In this document: positions 1-8,983 of the stretch, in pieces
How the letters are laid out: each line of letters opens with the position of its first letter
How positions within the stretch are numbered: the stretch's first letter is position 1
DNA from: Stappia sp. 28M-7
GTDB taxonomy: Bacteria; Pseudomonadota; Alphaproteobacteria; Rhizobiales; Stappiaceae
DNA: 64,000 bases
NCBI RefSeq assembly: GCF_014252955.1
Contig: NZ_JACMIA010000002.1
Span: 1-64,000, forward strand
Reading direction: 5' to 3'
Program-made: the position numbers and the translations under genes
Notes under the pieces: generated by a model
The model's input: the letters and a program-made list of their open reading frames with translations, nothing else
Database searches by the model: none
What the model was told of the DNA's origin: nothing

Positions 1-261
1 TCGCAACCCCCGATACCGACATTCGCTCATAGTTCCCGTGTGACGCCTCGCACCAGTCAGCGCCATCGGAAAAGCGTCACGGGCCAGCCGGAATCGGGCG
101 TATGCCTACGTTCTGGTTGTGGGCGGCGGATTGGGTCGAACCGACAATCTCTCGCGTTCGCTGCTTTGGCAGTCCCAGTCCTTAGACGGTCGAAAACAGC
201 GACGCCTCCCGTTACGTGAGATGAGCACTTCTAATTCCCTCGCGCACTGAAGTTCTGCCGA

Positions 262-1101
262 TTACGCCTTGAGGAAATCCAGCCATTCCTTGAATCCGGC
301 ACCCGTCTTGGCCGACAGCGCGATGGTGCGCGCCGCCGGGTTCACCTCGCTGATGGCGGCGCGGCATTTCTCCTCGTCGAACTCGACATGCGGGGCGAGA
401 TCGATCTTGTTGATGAGCACCAGTTCGGCGGCGCGGAACATGTGCGGATATTTGAGCGGTTTGTCCTCGCCCTCAGTGGTCGACACGATCGCCACCTTCA
501 TGCGCTCGCCGAGATCGAACATGGCCGGGCAGACGAGATTGCCTACATTCTCGATCAGCATGAGCGAGCCAGGCTCGGGATCGAGCGCGCGCGCCGCCTC
601 TCCAACCATGTCGGCCTCCAGGTGACAGCCCGCGCCGGTATTGATCTGGATGGCCCTCGCGCCGGCATCGCGAATGCGCTCGGCGTCGTTCGCCGTCATC
701 TGATCGCCCTCGATCACGCAGATCTGGCGCTGGCCGTTCATTTCCCTGATGGTGCGTTCTAGCAGGGTCGTCTTGCCCGCACCCGGCGAACTGACCAGGT
801 TGTAGGCGGCAACGCGCCTGCCCTCGAACCAGCCGCGGTTCTGCGCGGCGACGGTGTCGTTCTTGGCGAGGATCGCCGCCTCCAGCAGCACCACCTCGCC
901 GCCCGGTCCGTGCACATGCGGCCGGTCGTCGCCTTCATGATGGTGATGATGATCCTGGTCATGGTCATGATGGTGGTGGCCGTCATGATGATGGCCGGCG
1001 TGACCTGGATCGTCGCCACGCAATTGCACCGTCTCGCCGGTCGCGACATTCGTCATCGTGACCGCATTCGCAGGATCTGAACATCCACAGGTTCCGCACA
1101 T
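262..1101 (-). CDS. hypB: HypB, nickel-delivery GTPase for hydrogenase maturation
   Basis: GTPase that inserts nickel into the hydrogenase large subunit together with HypA, in the cytoplasm. About 279 residues. The N-terminus carries the Cys motif CGTCGC (residues 2-7), the high-affinity nickel site of this family, then a His-rich stretch at about residues 34-65 that can store nickel. The P-loop GAGKTTL, EGDQ, NVGN and NKID motifs are present. The ATG at 1101 shares its A with the hypA stop (TGATG), so translation is coupled; a GTG one codon upstream is an alternative. It is the last gene of the long hyp unit. The 261 bases beyond it show no gene. Confidence 0.96.
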   Translation of the reverse strand: MCGTCGCSDPANAVTMTNVATGETVQLRGDDPGHAGHHHDGHHHHDHDQDHHHHHEGDDRPHVHGPGGEVVLLEAAILAKNDTVAAQNRGWFEGRRVAAYNLVSSPGAGKTTLLERTIREMNGQRQICVIEGDQMTANDAERIRDAGARAIQINTGAGCHLEADMVGEAARALDPEPGSLMLIENVGNLVCPAMFDLGERMKVAIVSTTEGEDKPLKYPHMFRAAELVLINKIDLAPHVEFDEEKCRAAISEVNPAARTIALSAKTGAGFKEWLDFLKA

Positions 1102-1343
1102 CACGCTTCCTCCCGAAATTCGTATTCCCTTATCTTGAACGTATCGCCCTCGGCTTCGATGAAATCGAGGTCCGCGCCCTCCAGAACCGTCCCGGCGGCG
1201 ACCATGTCGAAGCAGAAGGTGAGTGCCTGGCGCTCGACGCAGGCATGCGGCCCGACGGCAAGCTGCACCCGTTTCACCGCACGCGCGCCGGCATGTTCGC
1301 TGACGATCGCGACGATATTGCGGGTCAGGCCGAGTTCATGCAT
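1101..1343 (-). CDS. hypA: HypA-like protein lacking the zinc-binding loop
   Basis: Nickel chaperone partner of HypB. The start MHELGL is the conserved HypA N-terminus, where Met1/His2/Glu3 form the nickel site. Only 80 residues are encoded, against about 113-118 normally. The frame is intact: the beta-strand region ends at about residue 65 and passes directly into GDTFKIREYEF, which aligns with the usual C-terminal G-x-E-L-x-V-K-x-I-E-V strand. The two CxxC pairs that normally bind structural zinc are absent, so the deletion looks clean. Start ATG is preceded by GGAAG. It sits between hupE and hypB and overlaps hypB by one base. Function is therefore likely but altered. Confidence 0.85.
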   Translation of the reverse strand: MHELGLTRNIVAIVSEHAGARAVKRVQLAVGPHACVERQALTFCFDMVAAGTVLEGADLDFIEAEGDTFKIREYEFREEA

Positions 1344-1405
1344 GGCGGTGCTTCCGGTTCCAGGGCCGGGCGCAACGGAGGTTCTGCTGCGCCCAGCCGG
1401 TGTCG

Positions 1406-1981
1406 TCAGCCTGCCACCAGCGCCACGCCGCCGAGGGCGACGAGACCGCCGGCAACACGGCCGAGACGCGCCACCGCCATGCGTTGGGAGGCAAGGCCGG
1501 CAACGATGCCGACCCCGTGAAGCAGGGCGGTGGCGATCAGGAAACCGGCAGCGTATTCGGCCGCGCCAATCCCCGCCGGCATCTCCGCACCATGGGCGAT
1601 GCCGTGGAAGGCGCCGAACACGGCGGCGAGACCGAAGGCGGCGATAGCCGGCAAGCGCACCATCAGCGCCGCCATGATGCCGAACAGGATGATCGAACCG
1701 GCGATCATCGGTTCGACGGCCGGCAGGGTGAAGCCACCCATGCCGGCAATACCGCCAGCGAGCATGCCGCCCATGAAGCCAGCGGGCGCGACCCAGAAGA
1801 ACTTTGGCGCGACAAGCGCGGCCCACAGCCCGACGGCCACCATCGCCATCAGGTGGTCGGTGCCGGTCAGCGGATGCATCATTCCGGTGACGAAGCCGCT
1901 GGCGCCGTGGCCGGTATGGGCTAGAGCGGGCGTCGCCGCCAAGGTGACCGCCAGGGCGACGGGCAATCTGTTGAGTTTCAT
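1406..1981 (-). CDS. hupE: HupE/UreJ family nickel permease
   Basis: Predicted inner-membrane nickel (or metal) uptake protein of the HupE/UreJ family, supplying metal to the hydrogenase. 191 residues. An N-terminal signal peptide ends near ALA-HTGHG, followed by the family motif HPLTGTDH and about six hydrophobic segments; a second histidine motif, FGAFHGIAHG, lies in the middle. The ATG at 1981 follows a good GGGAGAG site; the upstream in-frame extension overlaps hypE and lacks similarity, so it was rejected. It lies 58 bp after hypE and 62 bp before hypA, in the same operon. Confidence 0.9.
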   Translation of the reverse strand: MKLNRLPVALAVTLAATPALAHTGHGASGFVTGMMHPLTGTDHLMAMVAVGLWAALVAPKFFWVAPAGFMGGMLAGGIAGMGGFTLPAVEPMIAGSIILFGIMAALMVRLPAIAAFGLAAVFGAFHGIAHGAEMPAGIGAAEYAAGFLIATALLHGVGIVAGLASQRMAVARLGRVAGGLVALGGVALVAG

Positions 1982-2039
1982 GGTTCTCTCCCTTTTGAGT
2001 GTCATGGTCAGCTCCCTTTCAAGGCCGGCTTGGCCGGTC

Positions 2040-3101
2040 TCAACAAATGCGGGGAAGCTGTTCGCCGACCAGCATGTCGACGATGCGTCCCCCTCCAAAC
2101 AATGTCTGCATCACCACCGTGCGCGGGTGCTTGTCGACCGCCTTGCCGATAGTCACGGCATCGCGCCCGGCTGGCGTGGCACGCATGGCGGCGAGCGCCG
2201 CCTCGGCCTCCTCCGGCGGCACGAACAGGACAAGCGTGCCTTCGTTTGCGAGGTATAGCGGATCGAGGCCGAGGATCTCGCACACGCCCTTTACCTCGGC
2301 GCGCAACGGCAGGGTTGTTTCCTCGATCTCGATGCCGATGCCTGCTGCGTCGGCAATCTCGTTCAGCGCGGAGGCAAGCCCGCCGCGTGTCGCGTCACGC
2401 GCGCAGCGCACCGATGGCGCGGCAGCGATGACGGCCTCCATCAGCGCGTTGAGCGACTGGCAATCGGATTCGATTTCCACCGACAGCGCCATGTCGCCGC
2501 GCGCCGCCAGGATCGCCGCGCCGTGATCGCCGAGCACGCCGTTGACGATGGCGACATCGCCGGCGCGCACATTGCATGCCGCAAGATCGCGGCCCGCCGG
2601 CAGCACGCCGACACCCGACGTGGTGACGAAGAGCTTGTCCGCCGAACCCCTGCCGACCACCTTGGTGTCGCCCGTAACGATACGCACGCCCGCATCGTCG
2701 GCTGCCACGCGCATGGAGGCTGCGACCCGCCGCAGCAATGCAACCTCAACGCCTTCCTCGATGATGAAGGCCGCCGACAGCCATAGCGGTTTCGCGCCGC
2801 CGACGGCGAGGTCGTTGACCGTCCCGCACACCGCGATCTTGCCGATGTCGCCACCCGGGAACTCGACCGGATCGACCACGAAACTATCGGTGGTAAAGGC
2901 GAGGCGGGCACCCTCTTCGCGCATCGCCGCGTCGGTCAGGCGCGCCTGATCCTCCATGTCCGCCGGTTCGAAGACCGAGGTGAACACATCCTCCACCAGA
3001 TCGCGCATGGCCTTGCCGCCGCCGCCATGGGCGAGCGTGACCGTGTCGGCCTTCAGCCTGCGGGTGGCGCGGACGGCCTCGGGATCGGACTGGTGGTTCA
3101 T
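2040..3101 (-). CDS. hypE: HypE, carbamoyl-dehydrating enzyme for CN ligand synthesis
   Basis: ATP-dependent dehydratase that converts the carbamoyl group placed by HypF on its C-terminal cysteine into thiocyanate, giving the CN ligands of the NiFe site. 353 residues, full length. The AIR-synthase-like fold is recognised from the AHGGGGKAM start region and the GDTKV motif. The C-terminus is PRIC, the required terminal cysteine. The start overlaps the hypD stop by ATGA (3098-3101), indicating translational coupling with HypD, its partner. Confidence 0.97.
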   Translation of the reverse strand: MNHQSDPEAVRATRRLKADTVTLAHGGGGKAMRDLVEDVFTSVFEPADMEDQARLTDAAMREEGARLAFTTDSFVVDPVEFPGGDIGKIAVCGTVNDLAVGGAKPLWLSAAFIIEEGVEVALLRRVAASMRVAADDAGVRIVTGDTKVVGRGSADKLFVTTSGVGVLPAGRDLAACNVRAGDVAIVNGVLGDHGAAILAARGDMALSVEIESDCQSLNALMEAVIAAAPSVRCARDATRGGLASALNEIADAAGIGIEIEETTLPLRAEVKGVCEILGLDPLYLANEGTLVLFVPPEEAEAALAAMRATPAGRDAVTIGKAVDKHPRTVVMQTLFGGGRIVDMLVGEQLPRIC

Positions 3102-4237
3102 TCCGCTGCCTCAAGCCGCGAGCCGCCATACTGGTAATAGGCAGCGCACGCCCCTTCCGAAGAGACCATCAGTGCACCGAGCGGCGTTTCGGGCAGGCAT
3201 TCGGCACCGAACTTCGGGCATTGCGGCGGCTTGATGCGGCCGGTCATCACGTCGCCGCAACGGCAGCCTTCCGGTTCCTTGACGAAGCGGCTGGCGGCAC
3301 CATAGCCGATGCCGAACTTCTGCTCGGCGTCGAAGGCGGCGTATTTGTCGCGAATCTTCAGGCCCGATGCGTCGATCTCGCCAAGGCCGCGCCACTCGAA
3401 GCGTTCGCGCTTCTCGTAGACATCGTCGCAGGCGGCGATGCTGGCCGGGTTGCCCTCGTCGGGCACGACACGCGAGTACTGGTTCTCCACCTCGGCGCGC
3501 CCGTCGCGGATCTGCTCCAGCACCATCAGCACCGATTGCAGCAGGTCGAGCGGCTCGAAGCCGGCGACCACGATGGGTTTCTTGTAATCGCGCGCGATGA
3601 AGTCATAGGGGCGAATACCAATCACCATGGAGACATGGCCCGGCCCTACGAAACCGTCGAGCGTCATGTAGGGGTCGTCGAGCAGCGCCTTGATCGGCGG
3701 CGGCACGGTAATGTGGTTGCAGAAGACCGAGAAGTTCGTCAGCCCGTCGGTAGCCGCCTGCTGGATGGTGAAGGCTGTCGACGGCGTGGTCGTCTCGAAG
3801 CCGAGGCCGAAGAAGACCACCTCGCGGTCCGGGTTGCGCCGCGCCAGTTCCAATGCGTCGAGCGGCGAATAGACCATGCGGATGTCGCAACCGTCGGCCT
3901 TGGCCTGCAGCAGCGATTTTCTGGTGCCCGGCACGCGCATCGCGTCGCCGAATGTACAGAAGATGACGCCGGGCTGCTCGGCGATCTCCACGCATTCGTC
4001 CACCCGGCTCATCGGCAGCACGCAGACCGGACAGCCCGGCCCGTGGATGAACTCGATCCCCGGCGGGGTCAGCTTGTCGAGGCCATAGCGGAAGATCGCG
4101 TGGGTGTGCCCGCCGCATATCTCCATGATGTGCACCGGCTTTTCCGCCGTCGCACCGATTTCGTTTGTGACCTGCTCGATTTTCGCCAGCAGGCCCTTGG
4201 CCGCGACCGGATCGCGGAATTCGTCGGCATATTTCAT
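3098..4237 (-). CDS. hypD: HypD, Fe(CN)2CO assembly scaffold
   Basis: Iron-sulfur scaffold that, with HypC, assembles the Fe(CN)2CO group. 379 residues. Key motifs are CGGHTHAI with Cys41, and GPGCPVCV with Cys69 and Cys72. The C-terminal [4Fe-4S] cysteines are seen in CRCGDV, PPQCPKFGAEC and the later EGAC. Full length with no deletion. It overlaps hypC by four bases upstream and hypE by four bases downstream. Confidence 0.97.
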   Translation of the reverse strand: MKYADEFRDPVAAKGLLAKIEQVTNEIGATAEKPVHIMEICGGHTHAIFRYGLDKLTPPGIEFIHGPGCPVCVLPMSRVDECVEIAEQPGVIFCTFGDAMRVPGTRKSLLQAKADGCDIRMVYSPLDALELARRNPDREVVFFGLGFETTTPSTAFTIQQAATDGLTNFSVFCNHITVPPPIKALLDDPYMTLDGFVGPGHVSMVIGIRPYDFIARDYKKPIVVAGFEPLDLLQSVLMVLEQIRDGRAEVENQYSRVVPDEGNPASIAACDDVYEKRERFEWRGLGEIDASGLKIRDKYAAFDAEQKFGIGYGAASRFVKEPEGCRCGDVMTGRIKPPQCPKFGAECLPETPLGALMVSSEGACAAYYQYGGSRLEAAE

Positions 4238-4542
4238 TGCGCCGCCTCCACCTTCTCGCCGGCGAGCATGGCTTCGGTTGCCCGCATCGCCTCGATCTCC
4301 TCTTGCGCCTCACCGAGCTGGCGCAGGATTTCCAGCGTCTTTTTCGCCTCCTCCTCATCGATGCGGCTCATGGCGAAGCCGACATGGACGAGGGTCCACA
4401 CGCCGACCAGATCCTCCACCGCTTGTCCATCGAGGATGGGGGCGACATTCACCTGGCGCCGGACGCCCGACACGTCGACAAGCGCCAACTTGCGCTCGGC
4501 GTCCGATATCTCAACGATCTGTCCTGGAATCCCGAGACACAT
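4234..4542 (-). CDS. hypC: HypC/HupF hydrogenase assembly chaperone
   Basis: Small chaperone that carries the Fe(CN)2CO unit with HypD to the large subunit. The essential N-terminal Met-Cys is present (MCLGIPG). 102 residues, longer than the usual 75-90 because of a charged, probably helical C-terminal tail (about residues 62-102, rich in Glu and Ala). The ATG at 4542 follows a GGAG site and lies inside the 3' end of hypF (32-bp overlap). Longer in-frame starts would lose the N-terminal Cys2 and were rejected. Confidence 0.95.
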   Translation of the reverse strand: MCLGIPGQIVEISDAERKLALVDVSGVRRQVNVAPILDGQAVEDLVGVWTLVHVGFAMSRIDEEEAKKTLEILRQLGEAQEEIEAMRATEAMLAGEKVEAAQ

Positions 4543-6880
4543 GGGCTTTCTCCTTTCTGGATAGCGTGGCAAGCGCCACGGTGGCCTGGCCGAGCGACAG
4601 CCCGCCATCATTGGCCGGCACTTTCGAATGGCTGATCACGCGCAGGCCCGCGCCTTTCAGGCCATCCTCGACAAGCATGAACAAAGTGGCGTTCTGGAAA
4701 CAGCCGCCGGAAAGCGCGACCGTGTCGATCTCCGCATCGCTGGCGAGGCGCTTCGCCATGGCGACGATGGCTTTCGCCAGCCCCCGGTGGAAGCGTGCCG
4801 ACATGGTTCCGACCGGTGTCTTCAAAACGAGGTCGCCGAGCATGGCGCGCCACACGGCGAGCGGCTCGATATAGGGCAGCCCCCTGCCGCCCATCAGCGG
4901 GATCGCGAAGGGATAGGCGAGATCGTCGGGCTCGTTCAATGCGTCCGGGTCGAGGGCAGCCTCGAACAGCATCGCCGCCTCGCCTTCGTAGTTCTGCCGC
5001 TCCCAGCAAAGCCCGGTCAGCGCCGCCGCCGCGTCGAACAGCCGACCGCAAGACGACGACAGCGGCGCGTTGGTGGCGGAGTGGATCATCGCGTCCAGCG
5101 TGGCACGCGGCGCGGCGTCGAGCCTCGGGAAGACGTCGAGATTGCGGAAATTCATGGCGAACTCGGCCCAGCCCATCTCGGCCATGAGATGCGCATAAAG
5201 GTTGCGCCACGGCTCGCGCACCGCCGCCGCGCCGCCGGGAAGCGCAACCGGCTTCAGCAGGCCGAGGCGCTTGTAGCCATGATAGGTACAGGCAAGGAAC
5301 TCGCCGCCCCAGATCGTGCCGTCATCGCCGAGTCCGAGACCGTCCATGGCAATGCCGAGCACCGGGCCAGCGTCGAGCGGCAGGCCACTCTCGGCCATGC
5401 AGGCGGCAATGTGGGCGTGATGATGCTGGACCTCGATCACCGGACGCTCGCCGGCCATGTCGTAGCCCCGCTTGGTGGAGAGATATTCGGGATGCCGATC
5501 GACCGCGATGGCGGCCGGTTCATGCTCGAAGAGCTGCCGGTAGAGTGCCAGATTGTGCTCGACATCGGCATGGGTCGCGGCGTTTTCCAGATCGCCCATG
5601 TGCTGGCTCAGGATCGCCTGCCCGTTCTTGACGAGGCAGAACGTGTTCTTCAACTCCGAGCCGAGCGCCAGCAATTGCATGTCGCTGTCGAAGCCGTCGG
5701 GCAGCCGGATCGGTTGGGGCGCATAGCCGCGCGCGCGGCGCAGCAGGCGGGTCTTGCCGGCAACCACGCTTGCCACGCTGTCGTCGATACGGTTGGCGAT
5801 ATCGCGGTCATGGAACAGCGCAAAGTCAGCCACGTCCGACAGCGTATCGCGCACCTGATTGTTGGTGGTGCATTGCGGTTCGCCGGAAATGTTGCCGGAC
5901 GTCATGACCACCGGCCGCTTCATGCGGCGCAGCATCAGGTGATGCATCGGCGTGTAGGGCAGCATGAAGCCAAGCCGGCCAAGCCCCGGCGCGATGGCGT
6001 CGGGCAGCATTCCGGCCTTCGCCTCGAGCAGCACAATGGGCGCCGCCGGCGAGGTCAGCAGCGCTTCTTCGTCCGCGTTCACCTCGGCATAGCGGCGGAT
6101 GACATCGATATCGCGCGCCATCAGCGCGAACGCCTTGCCGCGCCGTCTCTTCCGCTCCCTCAAGCGGGCGACCACCTCGCCCTTCGTCGCGTCGCAGGCG
6201 AGATGGAAACCCCCAAGCCCTTTCACCGCGACGATATGGCCGTTCATGATCGCACCGCCGGCGGCGTCCACATCGTCCATCATTGAGAAGGCCTCGGCAT
6301 GCACCGCGCCGCCGCCGAGCTTTTCCAGCCAGGCTTTCGGTCCGCAAAGCGCACAGGCTACCGGCTGGGCATGGAAGCGCAGGTCGGCGGGATCGCCGTA
6401 TTCGGCCGCGCAGGTCTCGCACATGGGAAAGTCGCGCATCGTAGTCAGCGCGCGGTCATAGGGCGCGCCCTGAATGATCGAAAAGCGCGGGCCGCAATTG
6501 GTGCAGTTGGTGAACGCATACCAGTAGCGGTGGGCGAGCGGATTGCGCACCTCTTCCAGACAGTCCGGACAGGTCGCAGCGTCGGGCGTGACGTTCACCC
6601 GCATGCGCCCGCCCTGCGATTGCACGATGCCGAAACCATCCGGCGCGGGATCGCTGATCGGCGCCCGCTCCAGCGCCTCGATCTCCGCCAGCGCCGGAAG
6701 CTCGGCACGCAAACGGTCGACGAAGACGTCGCCTGCTTCGCCCCACAGGCGGATTTCCACGCCGTCGCCGGTGTTGCGCACGTCGCCGGCGAGGCCCATT
6801 TCCTGCGCCAGCCGCCAAACGGTCGGCCGGAAACCGACGCCCTGCACCTGCCCACGAATGGTAAGGCGCTCGCCGCTCAT
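4511..6880 (-). CDS. hypF: HypF carbamoyltransferase
   Basis: Makes the carbamoyl group for the CN ligands from carbamoyl phosphate and ATP and passes it to HypE. 789 residues with all expected parts in order: an acylphosphatase domain (GQVQGVGFRPT, residues 10-20), two zinc fingers (Cys104/107/126/129 and Cys154/157/176/179), a YrdC-like domain, and a C-terminal Kae1-like carbamoyltransferase domain containing the VQHHHAHIAA motif. The ATG at 6880 overlaps the NHL-protein stop (ATGA). A carbamate kinase gene at 49.3-50.2 kb could in principle affect carbamoyl phosphate supply, but that link is only an inference. Confidence 0.97.
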   Translation of the reverse strand: MSGERLTIRGQVQGVGFRPTVWRLAQEMGLAGDVRNTGDGVEIRLWGEAGDVFVDRLRAELPALAEIEALERAPISDPAPDGFGIVQSQGGRMRVNVTPDAATCPDCLEEVRNPLAHRYWYAFTNCTNCGPRFSIIQGAPYDRALTTMRDFPMCETCAAEYGDPADLRFHAQPVACALCGPKAWLEKLGGGAVHAEAFSMMDDVDAAGGAIMNGHIVAVKGLGGFHLACDATKGEVVARLRERKRRRGKAFALMARDIDVIRRYAEVNADEEALLTSPAAPIVLLEAKAGMLPDAIAPGLGRLGFMLPYTPMHHLMLRRMKRPVVMTSGNISGEPQCTTNNQVRDTLSDVADFALFHDRDIANRIDDSVASVVAGKTRLLRRARGYAPQPIRLPDGFDSDMQLLALGSELKNTFCLVKNGQAILSQHMGDLENAATHADVEHNLALYRQLFEHEPAAIAVDRHPEYLSTKRGYDMAGERPVIEVQHHHAHIAACMAESGLPLDAGPVLGIAMDGLGLGDDGTIWGGEFLACTYHGYKRLGLLKPVALPGGAAAVREPWRNLYAHLMAEMGWAEFAMNFRNLDVFPRLDAAPRATLDAMIHSATNAPLSSSCGRLFDAAAALTGLCWERQNYEGEAAMLFEAALDPDALNEPDDLAYPFAIPLMGGRGLPYIEPLAVWRAMLGDLVLKTPVGTMSARFHRGLAKAIVAMAKRLASDAEIDTVALSGGCFQNATLFMLVEDGLKGAGLRVISHSKVPANDGGLSLGQATVALATLSRKEKAHVSRDSRTDR

Positions 6881-8061
6881 CGCGCGACCTCCCACAACAG
6901 CACCCGGTTGTTGCCGCTGTCGGCGATGGCGACGAGGCCGCCCAGCACGCTCAAACCATAGGGCCAGCACAGGCTGTCGCGCGTCGCAACGCCCCAGCGA
7001 TTGTCGCCCTTGGCCGCGAAATCCGGTTGGCCGGTCAGCGCATCCGCCGCCGACCCGGTTTCCGGATCGCACCATCCGACCAGCCGCGAATTCGCCGTGT
7101 CGCCGACGATCAGCTGCCCGCCATGGCAGGCGAGCGCATAAGGCATGTTCAGCGTCCGGTTCGACGGATAATAGGCCGCGCCGTTGTGATCGCAGGCGGC
7201 AAAATCCGCTTGCCCGAGAACGGCGTCGCACGGTGCGCCGTTCGCCGCGGGGAACCCGTTCCAGATCGTGATGCGGTTGTTGCCAGCATCGGCGACGGCG
7301 AGGCGGCCCAGCCACGAGGCGATCTGATGCGGCCAGCGCATCGACATCGCCGACACCGCGCCGCCGGCATTCTCGTCGCGGTTCGTGAAGTCGGCCTGCC
7401 CGAGCACCAGGTCAGCGCCCTGTCCGCTTTCGCGCACATCGTTCCAGACCAGCAGACGGCGGTTGCCGGTGTCGCAGACCACCAGCCTGCCGTCGATCGC
7501 GGCCACGCCATAGGGCCAGTGCAGCGTCGTCGCCGTGGGCCGATCGGCACCTTCATTGGCCAGTACCGAGGCGAAATCCTTCTGGCCGAGCACAATGTCG
7601 GCCGGCTGGTTGTTTTCGGTCGGGGTCTCCAACCAGATCAGCACGCGGTGGTTCCAGGCGTCCGCGACGGCGAGCCCGTCGCGGAAAGCGCAGATGCCGG
7701 TCGGCACGTTAACGCTCGTCGCGCCGGGTTCCGCCTTACCGTTGCGCCCCTCTGCCTCAAATGTCGGCTGGCCGATCAATATATCAGCCGGCGCATTGTC
7801 CTCCACCGGCACCGCGCGCCAGCCGAGCAGGCGGTGATGGCCGGTATCGGCGACCCACAGCGAGCCGTCGGCGTGCAGGCACGCGCCGCGCGGGCCGAAC
7901 AGGGTCGATGCATCGGGACGGATGGAAACGGCGAAATCGTCCGGGCGCCAGCCGAGCACGGTGCGTGGTCCATCCGTGGCGAGTAGCGGACGCCCCTCGA
8001 CCGCCGACCCCGGCGCCTTGATCGGCGCGAAGCTGGAGGCATGGGCGAGCGAGGCTCTCAT
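6877..8061 (-). CDS. NHL-repeat beta-propeller protein of the hydrogenase locus
   Basis: 394-residue protein made almost wholly of NHL-type repeats. At least five units end in a G-Q-x-D/T-F signature (GQPTF, GQKDF, GQADF twice, GQPDF), each followed by a V-x-D-T/A-x-N/H-x-R-L/V-L/I-x-W strand, which predicts a beta-propeller. No signal peptide is seen. NHL-repeat genes are known neighbours of group 2a (Huc-type) hydrogenases. A scaffold or maturation role is inferred; no enzyme motif is visible. Start ATG overlaps the upstream NifU-Rieske stop (ATGA) and its own stop overlaps hypF. Confidence 0.85.
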   Translation of the reverse strand: MRASLAHASSFAPIKAPGSAVEGRPLLATDGPRTVLGWRPDDFAVSIRPDASTLFGPRGACLHADGSLWVADTGHHRLLGWRAVPVEDNAPADILIGQPTFEAEGRNGKAEPGATSVNVPTGICAFRDGLAVADAWNHRVLIWLETPTENNQPADIVLGQKDFASVLANEGADRPTATTLHWPYGVAAIDGRLVVCDTGNRRLLVWNDVRESGQGADLVLGQADFTNRDENAGGAVSAMSMRWPHQIASWLGRLAVADAGNNRITIWNGFPAANGAPCDAVLGQADFAACDHNGAAYYPSNRTLNMPYALACHGGQLIVGDTANSRLVGWCDPETGSAADALTGQPDFAAKGDNRWGVATRDSLCWPYGLSVLGGLVAIADSGNNRVLLWEVAR

Positions 8062-8978
8062 GACGTCAACTGCACTTCGATACGGTCGCCGACCACGCGC
8101 ACTCCATGCGGCTGAAGCTGCACTTCCGGCGCGGTCAGGCATTCGCCGCTTTCCAGCGAATATTCGAAACCGTGATAGGGACAGGTGATGCGGCCATCGG
8201 CGATGTCGCCGCCGTCCATGGCCATGCCCATATGGGCGCAGGCATTCTCGAAGATGGTGACACGGTCGGCAAAGCGCGTGACGAGCAGCGAATGCCCCCC
8301 CGCGTCCAGAACCTTCGTCTCGTCCTCGGCGAGATCACCGAGCTTGGCGACGAAACTCCAGCTATCGCTCTTGTAACTGGCGAATGGCGAGGTGAAATGC
8401 ACGGTGCCCGCGTCTCCGCCGCCGCCGAGCCCCCTTACCTGCCGAATCTCCTCGATCTCCGGCACATTGTCCTGGATGGCCTTCTTGACGCCAGCATAGA
8501 AAGTGAGCTGCGAGGCCGGGCAGCCGTCACATGCGCCGAGGAACCGCACCTCGCATGCCGGCGGCTCGACGGAGACGAGTTCCACGTCGCCGCCATGGCT
8601 GTCCAGCATAGGGCGAATGGTTTCAAGCGCTGCCTCGACCCGCTCGAACAGGCTCGGCTTGAGGATGCCGTGGCGGCGCAGCACGGCGTAAACCAGCTCG
8701 TCCGTCGCCGCTTCCCGGAGTGCCGGGCCGAGCGCTGGATGGCCTTTCAACTGGCGGATCAGGCGCCTGAAGCCTTCCGCGTTCAGTTGCTCGACGGCCT
8801 TGACGCGCGCATTGGCGGCGTTGCGTTGCTCGTCCGGCCAGTGTTCGGCCAGCGCTTCGAGAGCGGCAATGTCGGACAGCAGCGCGGCAAGGTTCCGCTC
8901 CTCGGCCTCCGCCGCGCCGGGCGGAGCGGAGATCGGGGCGGCATTCGCGACGCCTTTCTGGTCGGACATTTCGTTCAT
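8058..8978 (-). CDS. NifU-domain and Rieske-domain fusion protein
   Basis: 306 residues. Residues 1-110 are helical without a recognised family. Residues about 111-185 form an Nfu/NifU C-terminal domain with the cluster-binding pair Cys150 and Cys153 (CDGC). Residues about 205-306 form a ferredoxin-type Rieske domain with C247-x-H249 and C266-x2-H269. It can thus hold both a labile or [4Fe-4S] Nfu cluster and a [2Fe-2S] Rieske centre. Separate NifU-like and Rieske (HucE-type) proteins are known in Huc operons, so this fusion is a candidate electron acceptor or cluster donor for HupSL. No signal peptide, so cytosolic. It begins 5 bp after the preceding membrane-protein gene. Confidence 0.87.
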   Translation of the reverse strand: MNEMSDQKGVANAAPISAPPGAAEAEERNLAALLSDIAALEALAEHWPDEQRNAANARVKAVEQLNAEGFRRLIRQLKGHPALGPALREAATDELVYAVLRRHGILKPSLFERVEAALETIRPMLDSHGGDVELVSVEPPACEVRFLGACDGCPASQLTFYAGVKKAIQDNVPEIEEIRQVRGLGGGGDAGTVHFTSPFASYKSDSWSFVAKLGDLAEDETKVLDAGGHSLLVTRFADRVTIFENACAHMGMAMDGGDIADGRITCPYHGFEYSLESGECLTAPEVQLQPHGVRVVGDRIEVQLTS

Positions 8979-8983
8979 GGCGG

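Noticed and set aside
1-261. A gene or RNA at the left window edge
   Set aside because: No frame with a motif and no tRNA or terminator structure that I can support.
4628-6286. Long open frame (552 codons) on the plus strand opposite hypF
   Set aside because: A shadow of the GC-rich hypF codon pattern: no family motif, no ribosome site, and hypF is complete. The same applies to the plus-strand frames opposite hupL (12195-13796), the activator (15052-16689) and the P-ATPase (53985-56261).
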